From Pseudomonadota bacterium (GTDB lineage Bacteria; Chloroflexota; UBA6077; JAJPGT01), in NCBI GenBank assembly GCA_021325655.1, contig JAJPGT010000055.1:1-64000 (forward strand): a DNA stretch of 64,000 bases. Reading direction: 5' to 3'. The notes beneath the pieces are model-generated. The model worked only from the letters and a program-made list of their open reading frames with translations, made no database searches and was not told the DNA's origin. Of this stretch, positions 43,323 to 51,879 are shown one piece after another (the stretch's first letter is position 1; each line of letters starts with the position of its first letter). Both the position numbers and the translations under genes were made by a program.

Positions 43323-44732
43323 ATGCGGCCTGGACGCCTCTGGTTCGCGGCTGTGTCTCTCGCCACGCTGCTCGTGCTGGCCGGCTCGACGCCGGCCGCC
43401 GGCGCGGCGCGGCCGTTCGACGCAATTAACCATATCATCGTTATCTACCAGGAGAACTGGAGCTTCGACTCGCTCTACGGCCACTTCCCCGGGGCTAACG
43501 GCCTCGCCAACGCGGGGATGGCGGTGCGGCAGGTGGACAAGAACGGCCAGCCGTACCAGACGCTGCCACAGCCGATCGATACCACCCAGAAGCCCCCGGC
43601 CCCCGACCCGCGCTTCCCGGCCAATCTGCCGGTGCTGCCGTTCGACGCCGCGCAGTACGTCCCGCCTGACCAGAAGACCGGGGATCTGGTGCACCGCTTC
43701 TACCAGCACCAGTATCAGATCGACGGAGGCAAGATGGACAAGTTCGTCGCCTGGAGCGACGCGGCCGGCCTGGCGATGAGCTACTACGACGCGACGAACC
43801 TGCCCGAGGGGCAGCTTGCTCAACAGTACACCCTGGCCGACAACTTCTTCCACGCCGCCTTTGGCGGCTCCTTCCTGAACCACCAGTGGCTCATCTGCGC
43901 CTGCACCCCGGTCTGGACGGATGCCCCGCCAGACATCGTCGCGCAACTGGACGCCAACGGGATGATGGTGAAGGATGGCCAAGTTACGCCGGACGGCTTC
44001 GTGGTGAATACATCGTTCACGGTGAACACGCCGCACCCGGCGACCATCACCGATCCGACCCGGCTGGTCCCCAACCAGACGCAGCCGACGATTGGGGATC
44101 GGCTGAGCGATAAGGGCATCTCCTGGGCCTGGTACTCCGGCGGCTGGAACGATGCGGTGGCCGGCCACCCGGATCCGCTGTTCCAGTTCCACCACCAGCC
44201 GTTCGCCTACTTCGCGAACTACGCCGATGGAACGCCGGGGCGCGCGGCGCACCTGAAGGACGAGCAGGACTTCCTGGCTGCGCTTCAGAACGGCACCTTG
44301 CCAGCGGTCTCCTTCGTGAAGCCGCTCGGTCCAGACAACGAGCACCCGGGCTATGCCACGCTGCTCGCCGGGCAGCAGCACGTGGCCGACCTGGTGCGCG
44401 CAATCCAGGCGAGCCGCTACTGGCCGGACACGGCGATCATCATTACCTATGACGAGTTCGGCGGCCGCTGGGACCACGTCGCCCCGCCGGTCGTGGATCG
44501 CTGGGGTCCGGCGGAGCGTGTGCCGGCCATTATCGTGTCGCCCTTCGCCCGGCGCGGGTTCGTGGACCACACGTTGTACGACACCACCTCGATTCTGAAG
44601 ACGATCGAGCTGCGCTGGAACCTGCCGCCGCTAGGCAGCCGCGACGCCGCGGCGCACGACCTGTTTGCCGCCTTCGACTTCAGCCAGGCGGCCGCGCCCG
44701 GAGTGCAGTTGCCGGCCCCGCAAGTGCCGTAG
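43323..44732 (+). CDS. Secreted phosphoesterase (acid phosphatase / phospholipase C family)
   Basis: 469 residues; AAGGAG 7 bases before the ATG. Signal peptide at residues 1-27 (FAAVSLATLLVLAGSTPAAGA). The phosphoesterase family (PF04185) core begins INHIIVIYQENWSFDSLYGH, with the nucleophile region around ENWSFD. Later come NEHPGYATLLAGQQHVADLV and DEFGGRWDHVAPP, the metal-binding motif. Members cleave phosphate from phospholipids or small organophosphates outside the cell. The glycerophosphodiesterases elsewhere in the window could act on its products (inference). Confidence 0.88.
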   Translation: MRPGRLWFAAVSLATLLVLAGSTPAAGAARPFDAINHIIVIYQENWSFDSLYGHFPGANGLANAGMAVRQVDKNGQPYQTLPQPIDTTQKPPAPDPRFPANLPVLPFDAAQYVPPDQKTGDLVHRFYQHQYQIDGGKMDKFVAWSDAAGLAMSYYDATNLPEGQLAQQYTLADNFFHAAFGGSFLNHQWLICACTPVWTDAPPDIVAQLDANGMMVKDGQVTPDGFVVNTSFTVNTPHPATITDPTRLVPNQTQPTIGDRLSDKGISWAWYSGGWNDAVAGHPDPLFQFHHQPFAYFANYADGTPGRAAHLKDEQDFLAALQNGTLPAVSFVKPLGPDNEHPGYATLLAGQQHVADLVRAIQASRYWPDTAIIITYDEFGGRWDHVAPPVVDRWGPAERVPAIIVSPFARRGFVDHTLYDTTSILKTIELRWNLPPLGSRDAAAHDLFAAFDFSQAAAPGVQLPAPQVP

Positions 44733-44747
44733 CCCACACGCCCATAC

Positions 44748-44777
44748 CCCGCCGGCCGGCGCGCGCCGGCCGGCGGG
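44748..44777. terminator. 30-bp perfect GC palindrome after the phosphoesterase gene
   Basis: Fifteen bases (CCCGCCGGCCGGCGC) followed directly by their reverse complement, 15 bases after the phosphoesterase stop. It would form a very stable hairpin. There is no T run, so it may act as a transcript end protector rather than a full intrinsic terminator. Confidence 0.55.
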
Positions 44778-44870
44778 CTGCGATAGCGCTGTGATGAGCC
44801 CGCCTCAGGAGCGGGCCGGAGCCCTGTGGTATACTTCCGACGGGACCTTGGGACTGGGAGGAACCGCGTC

Positions 44871-45218
44871 CTGGACTCGCAGGCGCTGGCGCGGCGGATC
44901 GTCGAGATCGCCGAGGACAAGCAGGCGAGTGACATCGTCTTGCTCGATCTGCGCTCCATTTCTATCCTGGCGGACTACTTTGTGATCTGTAGCGCCGGGA
45001 GCGACCGGCAGATCAAGGCAGTCACGGAGTCGGTCACCGAGGTGCTGCGCAAGGAGGCCGGTGCCCGGGTATTGCACGTCGAGGGAACCGCGGATTCCGG
45101 CTGGGTGCTGATGGATTACGGTGCCGTGATTGTCCATGTCTTCGCCCCGGCCGAACGCCAGTTCTATCGCCTGGAGGAGCTGTGGTCGCAGGCAGTCCCG
45201 GTGGTCCACATCCAGTGA
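44871..45218 (+). CDS. rsfS: Ribosome silencing factor RsfS, apparent CTG start
   Basis: About 115 residues. RsfS binds ribosomal protein uL14 and blocks subunit joining in starvation. Family marks: IVEIAEDKQASDIVLLDLRS, ADYFVICSAGSDRQIKAV, HVEGTADSGWVLMDYGAVIV, and FYRLEELW. The family normally begins at DSQALARR. There is no ATG, GTG or TTG there; GGGAGGA lies 8 bases before a CTG at 44871. A GTG at 44826 is in frame but precedes a TGGTATACT extended -10 box (44827-44835), so it is probably not transcribed. It is coupled to the next small gene. Confidence 0.85.
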   Translation: MDSQALARRIVEIAEDKQASDIVLLDLRSISILADYFVICSAGSDRQIKAVTESVTEVLRKEAGARVLHVEGTADSGWVLMDYGAVIVHVFAPAERQFYRLEELWSQAVPVVHIQ

Positions 45219-45424
45219 CCAGCACCGCGGTCCGCGCCGTGCGGGGCCTCACCCCGGAGTACATCTTCGGGATCGGCATTAGTCTCGGTATGATCCTCGG
45301 GTTCGTGCTGGGCGCGGTCGCCGCTTGGCGCTTTGGCGACGAGGCCTGGGACGGCGTCCACGGACTGCTCGAGCGCATCAGCGGCCACGACGAGGGCGTC
45401 AACTTCGAGCTCCTCCTTCAGTAG
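45215..45424 (+). CDS. Small single-helix membrane protein
   Basis: 69 residues from the GTG that overlaps the rsfS stop (GTGA). One membrane helix, YIFGIGISLGMILGFVLGAV, then a short amphipathic tail (DGVHGLLERISGHDEGV). No family recognised. Coupling to rsfS and clean composition support a real gene. Confidence 0.6.
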   Translation: MTSTAVRAVRGLTPEYIFGIGISLGMILGFVLGAVAAWRFGDEAWDGVHGLLERISGHDEGVNFELLLQ

Positions 45425-45567
45425 CTGCGCCGTTCTCTCAGCCTGTCCGCGACGCTGGCACGTTCGGAGCCCCACTCGTTCCGCGCGCCTCTGCCAGCCG
45501 TTGCTGCGCACTGTGGCCTCAATCCGGGTATGCTCTTGGGGCACTCCCTGAGGGACGTGACGTACCC

Positions 45568-48000
45568 GTGCAGCCTGACACCGCGCCCGTTCTAGGTCCG
45601 ACGAGACCGAAAGCCGGTCGGCGTTCGTTCCTGCTGCGGTTCGTCGGTCCGCTGCTCACCCTCGCCATTGCGGTGCTCCTCGAGGCACTCTCTCGCACCG
45701 CCCTGTCGATTCCCAACCCGGTCTTCGTGCTGATCCTGGTGGTCGTCGCCGCCGCCTTTAGCGGTGGCATCCGCTCGGCGCTGGCCAGCGCCATGGTCGC
45801 CTGGCTGTACAGCGCCTACTACTTCTCCATCCCCGGCCACCCCTTCGTCTTTGCAACTGACAACCTGCGCCGTGTGGTAGTACTGGCGATCGCCTTTCCG
45901 GGCACGGCGCTGATGGTAGGCATCCTGAAGGAGCGCACCCGGCTGCTCGGCCGCGAGCGGGCCGCACGCGCCGCGGCCGAGGCGGCGCAGCAGCGCATCG
46001 CCAGTGTGCTGGAAAGCATCACCGATGCTTTCTTCGCGCTCGACCGCCAGTGGCGCTTCACCTACGTCAATCAGCAGGCTGAGCGGCTGCTGCAGCGGCC
46101 GCGGGGGGAGCTGCTGGGCAAGAGCGTCTGGGACGTGTTCCCGGGCCCGCTCGGGATGACCTTCGCCTCCCAGTACCAGCGAGCAGTAGAGACCCAGCAG
46201 ACGGTGCAGTTCGAGACGTTCTCTCCGCCGCTCGATGCCTGGTTCGAGATTCGCGTCTACCCCGCGCCCGACGGGCTGTCGGTGTATTTCCAGGACATTA
46301 CCGCGCGGAAGCGGGCCGAGCGCCAGTTGGCGGCGCAGTATGCAGTGACGCGGGTGCTGGCAGAGGCCGCGACGCTGGAGGAGGCGGCGCCCCAGATGCT
46401 CCGCGCCGTCTGCGAAAGCCTGGGCTGGGAGTGGGGCGCGCTCTGGCAGGTGGACGAGCGGGGCGAGGCACTGCGCTGTCTGGAAACCTGGTCGACCACG
46501 AGCACCGCGACCGCCGCGTTCCAGGCGCTGAGTCGGCAGACGCGCTTGCCGCGCGGTGTCGGCCTCCCCGGCCGCGTCTGGGCGCAGGCGGCGCCGGCCT
46601 GGATCCCGGACGTGAGCCAGGATGACAACTTCCCTCGCCGGCCGGCTGCGATCCAGGCCGGCCTGCACGCTGCACTCGCCTTCCCGGTTGTCTCTGGTGG
46701 GGAGGTGCTCGGCATCATCGAGTTTCTCAGCCGCGAGATCCGCCAGCCCGACGAGCCGTTGCTCGGGATGCTCGCTGCTGTCGGTGGGCAGATCGGCCAG
46801 TTCATCGAGCGGCACCGGGCCGCAGCAGCGCTCTGCGAGAGCGAGGCGCGCCTGCGCGCGATCTGGGAGGTGGTCGCCGACGCTATGGCGCTGTCCGACC
46901 CGGAGGGCATCGTCCTCGCTGCGAACCAGGCCTACTTCCAGCTCTTCGGCTACTCGTCCGAGCAGGTTATCGGCCACAGCTTCGCGCTCATCTTCCCCCT
47001 GGAGGAACGGGAGTCGGCGGTGCAGCAGTACCGCGCGGTGTTCAGCAGCCAGGACGCGCCCCAGGCGTTCGAAGCCTGGGTGCAGCGCGCGGACGGAGCG
47101 CGCCGGCGGGTGGAGGCCCGCGTCACCTTCATCAGCCAGCAGGGGGTGCGGACCGCGATGATCTCCTCCATCCGCGACATCACTGAGCGGACGCGGGCCG
47201 AAGAGGAGCGCGCCGAGCTGCTGCGGCGCGCGCAGGCGGCGCGAGAAGAGGCGGAGGCGGCGGTGGCGGCGCGCGACGCGTTCCTGGCGGCAGTGTCCCA
47301 CGATCTCCGTAATCCGCTCACAACGATCAAGGGCTACGCCGACATGCTGTTGCGGCAGGTAACCCGGGAATCCACGGTCGAGGTCGACGCGCTGGCCAAT
47401 GGCCTCACCCGCATCAGCGAAACGACCCGGCGGATGACGGCGCTGATCGAGGAGCTGCTCGACGCCACCCGGCTGCGCGCTGGCCAGCCGCTGGAGCTCC
47501 GGCTGCAGACGACCGACCTGGTGGCGTTGGTGCGCCGCGCCGCCACGGAAGCGCAGCAGACGACGGCGAATCACGAGCTCCGCGTGACAGCGGACGAGAT
47601 GGCGCTGATCGGCCTCTGGGATCCGCTCCGGCTGGAGCGGGTGGTGGCGAACCTGCTGTCCAACGCGATCAAGTACAGCCCGGCCGGCGGCCCGATCGAG
47701 CTCACGCTCGCCCGCCAGCCCGATGGCCGCGGCGATTGGGCGGTGCTGCGCGTCCGCGATCAGGGTATCGGCATCCCAGCGGACGAGCTGCCGCGGCTGT
47801 TCGAGCCGTTTTACCGGGGCCGCAACGTGATCGGGCTGATCGCCGGGACGGGGATCGGGCTGGCCGGCGCCCGGCAGATCGTGGAGCAGCTCGGCGGCCA
47901 GATCACCGTGGAGAGCCGCGAAGGAGTGGGCAGCACCTTCACCGTGCGGCTCCCGCTCGAAAGCCATCCGGCGTCGCCCAGCCCTCAGCCGCCCGCCTGA
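45568..48000 (+). CDS. Sensor histidine kinase with DUF4118, PAS, GAF and PAS domains
   Basis: About 810 residues from GTG 45568; the start is uncertain. Four membrane helices at 20-120 look like DUF4118 (KdpD-type). Next come PAS (about 140-260), GAF (about 262-410), PAS (about 420-545), then HisKA with FLAAVSHDLRNPLTTIKGY (the phospho-accepting His near 578) and HATPase with NLLSNAIKYS, DQGIGIP and GTGIGLAGARQI. All kinase boxes are intact. No response regulator is nearby, so the partner is elsewhere. The last 16 bases overlap the opposite panE-like gene. Confidence 0.9.
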   Translation: MQPDTAPVLGPTRPKAGRRSFLLRFVGPLLTLAIAVLLEALSRTALSIPNPVFVLILVVVAAAFSGGIRSALASAMVAWLYSAYYFSIPGHPFVFATDNLRRVVVLAIAFPGTALMVGILKERTRLLGRERAARAAAEAAQQRIASVLESITDAFFALDRQWRFTYVNQQAERLLQRPRGELLGKSVWDVFPGPLGMTFASQYQRAVETQQTVQFETFSPPLDAWFEIRVYPAPDGLSVYFQDITARKRAERQLAAQYAVTRVLAEAATLEEAAPQMLRAVCESLGWEWGALWQVDERGEALRCLETWSTTSTATAAFQALSRQTRLPRGVGLPGRVWAQAAPAWIPDVSQDDNFPRRPAAIQAGLHAALAFPVVSGGEVLGIIEFLSREIRQPDEPLLGMLAAVGGQIGQFIERHRAAAALCESEARLRAIWEVVADAMALSDPEGIVLAANQAYFQLFGYSSEQVIGHSFALIFPLEERESAVQQYRAVFSSQDAPQAFEAWVQRADGARRRVEARVTFISQQGVRTAMISSIRDITERTRAEEERAELLRRAQAAREEAEAAVAARDAFLAAVSHDLRNPLTTIKGYADMLLRQVTRESTVEVDALANGLTRISETTRRMTALIEELLDATRLRAGQPLELRLQTTDLVALVRRAATEAQQTTANHELRVTADEMALIGLWDPLRLERVVANLLSNAIKYSPAGGPIELTLARQPDGRGDWAVLRVRDQGIGIPADELPRLFEPFYRGRNVIGLIAGTGIGLAGARQIVEQLGGQITVESREGVGSTFTVRLPLESHPASPSPQPPA

Positions 48001-48923
48001 GCCCGCGCCTTCACCCGGTCGTCGTACACCTTCAGCGTGGCGTAAATCGTCTGGTTGACCGGAGTGGGCACGCCATAGCGGCGCCCGAGCCGCACGGTTG
48101 CGCCGTTGAGCGCGTCGATCTCGATCCGCCGGCCCTGGGCGCGGTCTCGCTGCATGGAAGTCGTCATGTCTGGCCGCAGCACCGCGCCCGTGTTGGCCTT
48201 CTCCACGTAGTCGTCGCCCAGGTCGTAGCCGTCGGCGCGGGCGACAGCGACTGCCTCGCGCTCGGCCTGCACCAGCACCTCGAACAGCTCAGGGCGGCTG
48301 GCGAGCTCGCCCCAGGTGACGTCAGCCAGCGTCATCACCCCGGCCTGGCACGACAGGGCAGCGAACTTCTGCCACAGGGCCAGTCGCAGGTTGTCGACCG
48401 CGTGGACGTTCCAGCCGGCCTGGCGCAGCGTCTCGACCAGGCGCTCGAGCCGTGGGGTGGGCGGACCCTCCAGCTCGCCCACGTCGACCCGCGAGGCTGG
48501 GCTGCGCTGCTCGATCACCCCGGGCGCGGCGATGGTGCTTTCGATTCGAGCAATCCCGCCCAGCACGCACTCGCGCGGGAGCAGCGTCGCCAGGATGTCC
48601 TGGGTGTCCAGCCCGTTGAGCAGCGGCAGCACGAGCGTCTCTGGGCCGACCAGCGGCCGAATCGCCCGGCCAGCGGTCTCCGTGTCGTAGGACTTCACGC
48701 AGAACAGCACGAGGTCCACCGAGCCGACCGCCGCCGGGTCGTCGGTGGCCGGCGCCTGGACGTGGAAATCGCCCTTCTCCGCGCTCTTCACCGCCAGCCC
48801 CTGGCGCCGAATCGCCTCCAGGTGCGCCCCCCGGGCGATGAAGGTCACCTCGTGCCCCGCCCGGGCCAGCAGCCCGCCGAAGTAGCCGCCTACCCCGCCG
48901 GTGCCCATCACCGCGATCCGCAT
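47985..48923 (-). CDS. Ketopantoate reductase-like protein (2-dehydropantoate 2-reductase)
   Basis: 312 residues; the ATG follows GGGGAGG. N-terminal Rossmann motif MRIAVMGTGGVGGYFGGLLA, then VTFIARGAHLEAIRRQGLAV. LVLFCVKSYDT holds the family's conserved Lys of the VK-x-Y segment, and LNGLDTQDIL the Asn. WQKFAALSCQAG has the catalytic Lys. This enzyme makes pantoate with NADPH in coenzyme A synthesis; paralogues act on other 2-oxo acids, so the exact substrate is open. It converges on the histidine kinase gene. Confidence 0.88.
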   Translation of the reverse strand: MRIAVMGTGGVGGYFGGLLARAGHEVTFIARGAHLEAIRRQGLAVKSAEKGDFHVQAPATDDPAAVGSVDLVLFCVKSYDTETAGRAIRPLVGPETLVLPLLNGLDTQDILATLLPRECVLGGIARIESTIAAPGVIEQRSPASRVDVGELEGPPTPRLERLVETLRQAGWNVHAVDNLRLALWQKFAALSCQAGVMTLADVTWGELASRPELFEVLVQAEREAVAVARADGYDLGDDYVEKANTGAVLRPDMTTSMQRDRAQGRRIEIDALNGATVRLGRRYGVPTPVNQTIYATLKVYDDRVKARAQAGG

Positions 48924-49135
48924 CCCTGCCTCCCCAACGTCGCAGCGTCGATCTTCCAGAGTGTAGGGGACCGGCCGGGCAGCACGCGGCGTTGGCCGTT
49001 GCCAGGATCGCCCGCTCGGCTCGCCCCGCACCCGGTCGGGCACGCTGGCCAGCGGGCGACATGACCGCGCAGGTAATCGACAGCCTGGCCTCACCGCCCG
49101 ATCATGGTCCTGTGCTCCAACGGGCGGCACCTGGA

Positions 49136-49179
49136 GGAGGAAGGCACGGGGCGGCCTCACGACCTGCGTGCCTTCCTCC
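49136..49179 (+). promoter_or_regulatory. Long hairpin in the leader of the small membrane protein gene
   Basis: GGAGGAAGGCACG (49136-49148) and CGTGCCTTCCTCC (49167-49179) form a perfect 13-bp stem with an 18-base loop, ending 19 bases before the ATG at 49199. It could be a regulatory RNA element. The class is not recognised. Confidence 0.5.
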
Positions 49180-49198
49180 GGGTTACAGAGGTGATGGA

Positions 49199-49573
49199 AT
49201 GACGGAGCTCCTGGCGCTTCCCTGGCGCGCCTACCCTGCCGCAGCCCTCGCGCTGTGCGGGGCCGCGCTGGCAGCATCCGGCATCGGGATGCTGCTCAGG
49301 GCCGTATTCGCAGGTCGCCGCACAGCGCGGAACGGGTACGAGTGGGCGCTGGTGTACCTGTACGTGTTTCGCCGGGTGATGGTCGGGCTGGCGCTCATCG
49401 GCGCGGGCGTGGGCTGGGCCTGGCAGGTGCCCTGGCTGGTTGCCGCCTCCCTGTGTATCGGCGCCGGGGAGCTGCTCGAGTCGAGCTACGACATCTGGGT
49501 CCTGCGCTGGGGGCAGCGCCGCGGCCTGCTACTCCATTCCGCGCGGACCGCGCGAACGGAGGCGCAGCCCTGA
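49199..49573 (+). CDS. Small multi-helix membrane protein
   Basis: 124 residues with an AGAGGTG site 6 bases upstream. Hydrophobic segments: AYPAAALALCGAALAASGIGML, RRVMVGLALIGAGVGWAWQV, and WLVAASLCIGAGELLESSYD, so three to four helices. The end is basic and cytoplasmic. No family recognised. A long hairpin stands in its leader. Confidence 0.65.
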   Translation: MTELLALPWRAYPAAALALCGAALAASGIGMLLRAVFAGRRTARNGYEWALVYLYVFRRVMVGLALIGAGVGWAWQVPWLVAASLCIGAGELLESSYDIWVLRWGQRRGLLLHSARTARTEAQP

Positions 49574-49591
49574 TGAGCCCGGGCTTCGGCG

Positions 49592-50635
49592 CTAGCGCGT
49601 GTTGGTGACCTTCCCCAGGCCGCGCGGGGCGCTCGGGTCGAGCTGGTTGGCGCGCGCCAGGTGAAAGGCGAAGAGCTGCCCGGCGATGGCGTAGCCGAGC
49701 GGGCTGAGCGCCTCGTGGCGGCCGCTGGGAATCGCCACGGCGGTGTGGGCGATCTGTGCCAGCTCGGGGCTGTCGCACAGCGCGATGACCGTGCCGCCCT
49801 TGTCGCGGGTGGCAAGCGCAACGCCGTGCAGGTTCGGCAGCGTGCGGTCGTTGGGGGCGACCAGCAGGATCGGATAGCCCTCTTCCACGATGACGATCGG
49901 GCCGTGCAGGAAGTCCGGGACAGCGTAGGGCTCTGCCGAGACGTAGGCCATCTCCTTGAGCTTGAGCGCCAGCTCGTAGGCGGTGGCGTAGTTATAGCCG
50001 CGGCCCAGCACCAGGCAGCGTTCCATGGCGCTGTGCGCCGCCGCTGCCGCGGCCAGGTCGTCCTCGCGCGCCAGGACCCGTTCCAGGTCGACTGGCAGCA
50101 GCCGCAGTGCTCGGATCAGCTCCGGCTGCTCGCCGAGCGCTCCCGCCAGCAGCGCCCCCATGGTCAGCTCCGCCAGGTACGTCTTGGTCGCCGGGATGCT
50201 CTGCTCTTGGCCAGCGTGCAGGAACAGCACCCAGTCGGCGCTCCGCGCCAGCGGGGAATCCGGGTCGTTGGTGATCGCCACGGTGCTTGCGCCCTGCCGC
50301 CGTCCCTCCTGGATCACCGCCCGGATGTCCTCAGACTGCCCGGATTGCGAGATCCCGATCACCAGCGCGCGCCGCAGTCGCGGCGTGCCGTGGTACAGCG
50401 TGTACACCGACGGCGCCGCGAGCGAGACCGGCAGGCCGGCGAGCGTCTCCAGCAGGTAGCGCAGGTACACGGCGGCGTGGTCGGAGGTGCCGCGCGCCGC
50501 GATCACGACCAGCTCCAGGTCGCGCTCGTGCACCTCGCGCGCCAACGCCCGCGCCGCTGCCTCCTCGCGCTCCAGCAGCCGCGCCACCACCTGGGGCTGT
50601 TCAGCGATCTCGGCATGGAGGGTCTGCTCGCTCAC
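49592..50635 (-). CDS. SIS-domain aminosugar isomerase/deaminase (GlmS-isomerase-like, NagB-II type)
   Basis: 347 residues from GTG 50635. Two SIS domains resemble the isomerase half of GlmS without the glutaminase. VVIAARGTSDHAAVYLRYLL, GISQSGQSEDIRAVIQ and SIPATKTYLAELTMGALLAG are the sugar-phosphate sites; ALKLKEMAYVSAEPY, FLHGPIV, and closing KVTNTR complete the fold. With nagA directly upstream (4-base overlap) it probably deaminates or isomerises glucosamine 6-phosphate, as SIS-type NagB-II does. Confidence 0.85.
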   Translation of the reverse strand: MSEQTLHAEIAEQPQVVARLLEREEAAARALAREVHERDLELVVIAARGTSDHAAVYLRYLLETLAGLPVSLAAPSVYTLYHGTPRLRRALVIGISQSGQSEDIRAVIQEGRRQGASTVAITNDPDSPLARSADWVLFLHAGQEQSIPATKTYLAELTMGALLAGALGEQPELIRALRLLPVDLERVLAREDDLAAAAAAHSAMERCLVLGRGYNYATAYELALKLKEMAYVSAEPYAVPDFLHGPIVIVEEGYPILLVAPNDRTLPNLHGVALATRDKGGTVIALCDSPELAQIAHTAVAIPSGRHEALSPLGYAIAGQLFAFHLARANQLDPSAPRGLGKVTNTR

Positions 50636-51783
50636 CTGGCTGCCCCTTCCATCGAATACACGATGCTCCCCTCCTGCACCGTCCATCGTACCCGCAGGTC
50701 CGGCCCGAGCACCACCAGGTCGCCGACCAGACCGGGCGCCAGGCGGCCGCGCTCGGCCTCCAGCCCGAGCAGGCGAGCCGGGGTGCTGGTCACCATCGCC
50801 ACCGCCAGCGGCAAGGGACAGCCTCCGAGCTGCACCATCGCCCGCAGCGCCTGGTCCAGCGTCAGCACGCTGCCGGCCAGGGTGCCATCCACCAGCCGCG
50901 CCTCGCGGCGGGTGCTCAAGACCTGCCGCTCGCCCAGCGTGTAGCTGCCAGGCGGCATGCCCATCGCGGCGATGGCGTCGGTCACCAGCACCACCCGCCG
51001 CGCGCCCCGCAGCCGCGCGACCAGCCGTAGTACCGCAGGGTGGACGTGGATGCCGTCCGGGATGATCCCGACGACCGCCTGGTGATCGTCGAGCAGCGCC
51101 CCGGCCAGGCCGGGCTCCCGGTGGTGCAGCGGCGGCATCGCGTTGAACAGGTGCGTTCCGGCCCGCGCCCCGTTCAGGAGCGCGACTCGCCCCTCATCCC
51201 AGCTCGCGCCGGAATGGCCGAGCGACACCACCACTCGCTGCTGGCTGAGCCGTTGTATGACCTCCAGGGCCCCGGGCAGCTCGGGCGCGAGCGTCAGCAT
51301 CCGCACCGGCCCCAGCCCCAGGAGTGTCTCGACCTCGGCCCAGCGCGGCGCTCGCAGGTGCTCGACCGGATGCGCGCCGTGGTAGCGCGGGGCGAGCCAC
51401 GGCCCCTCCAGGTGCACTCCGAGCGGCCTGGCGCCCCCGGCCGGCCGCTGCGTCAGGTTCGCCAGCACTGCCGGATACTGCTCCCAGGGGAGTGTCACCA
51501 CGGTGGGGAGGAAGGCGGTCACGCCGTGGCGCAGCAGGCCCCGCCCGGCCGTCTCGAGGTCGGCGGCCGGGTCCGCGAAGTCCTGCCCGAAGGCGCCGTT
51601 GATCTGGATGTCGATCAGCCCGGGGATGATCCAGCCGCTCTCGGCGTCGAGCGCCCTGGACGGAGCGGGACCATCCCAGGGCTCGACCGCGGCGATCCGC
51701 CCCTGGCGGACCACTACCCGCGAGCGGGGCCATTCCTGCTCGTCGCTGATGACTCGGCCGACGAGTTCGAGATCTCGGGGCAC
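50632..51783 (-). CDS. nagA: N-acetylglucosamine-6-phosphate deacetylase
   Basis: 383 residues from GTG 51783 (GGGAGG upstream); an ATG at 51837 would add 18 residues. IIPGLIDIQINGAFGQDF, the canonical HxH replaced by QIN as in many NagA proteins, GVHLEGPWLAPRYHGAH with the metal Glu, VSLGHSGA and GTHLFNAMPP with the histidines, and LVTDAIAAMG with the catalytic Asp. It removes acetate from GlcNAc-6-P in the cytoplasm. It forms an operon with the SIS gene for amino sugar use or cell-wall recycling. Confidence 0.93.
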   Translation of the reverse strand: MPRDLELVGRVISDEQEWPRSRVVVRQGRIAAVEPWDGPAPSRALDAESGWIIPGLIDIQINGAFGQDFADPAADLETAGRGLLRHGVTAFLPTVVTLPWEQYPAVLANLTQRPAGGARPLGVHLEGPWLAPRYHGAHPVEHLRAPRWAEVETLLGLGPVRMLTLAPELPGALEVIQRLSQQRVVVSLGHSGASWDEGRVALLNGARAGTHLFNAMPPLHHREPGLAGALLDDHQAVVGIIPDGIHVHPAVLRLVARLRGARRVVLVTDAIAAMGMPPGSYTLGERQVLSTRREARLVDGTLAGSVLTLDQALRAMVQLGGCPLPLAVAMVTSTPARLLGLEAERGRLAPGLVGDLVVLGPDLRVRWTVQEGSIVYSMEGAAR

Positions 51784-51879
51784 ACTGCCTCCCTGAAAGC
51801 TGTTCACGCGCAGGCTGCCCACGGAGCAGGGTAGCACGCCGCACGCGGCGTGCGCGGGGGATTTCAGGAGCCGCTGCTC

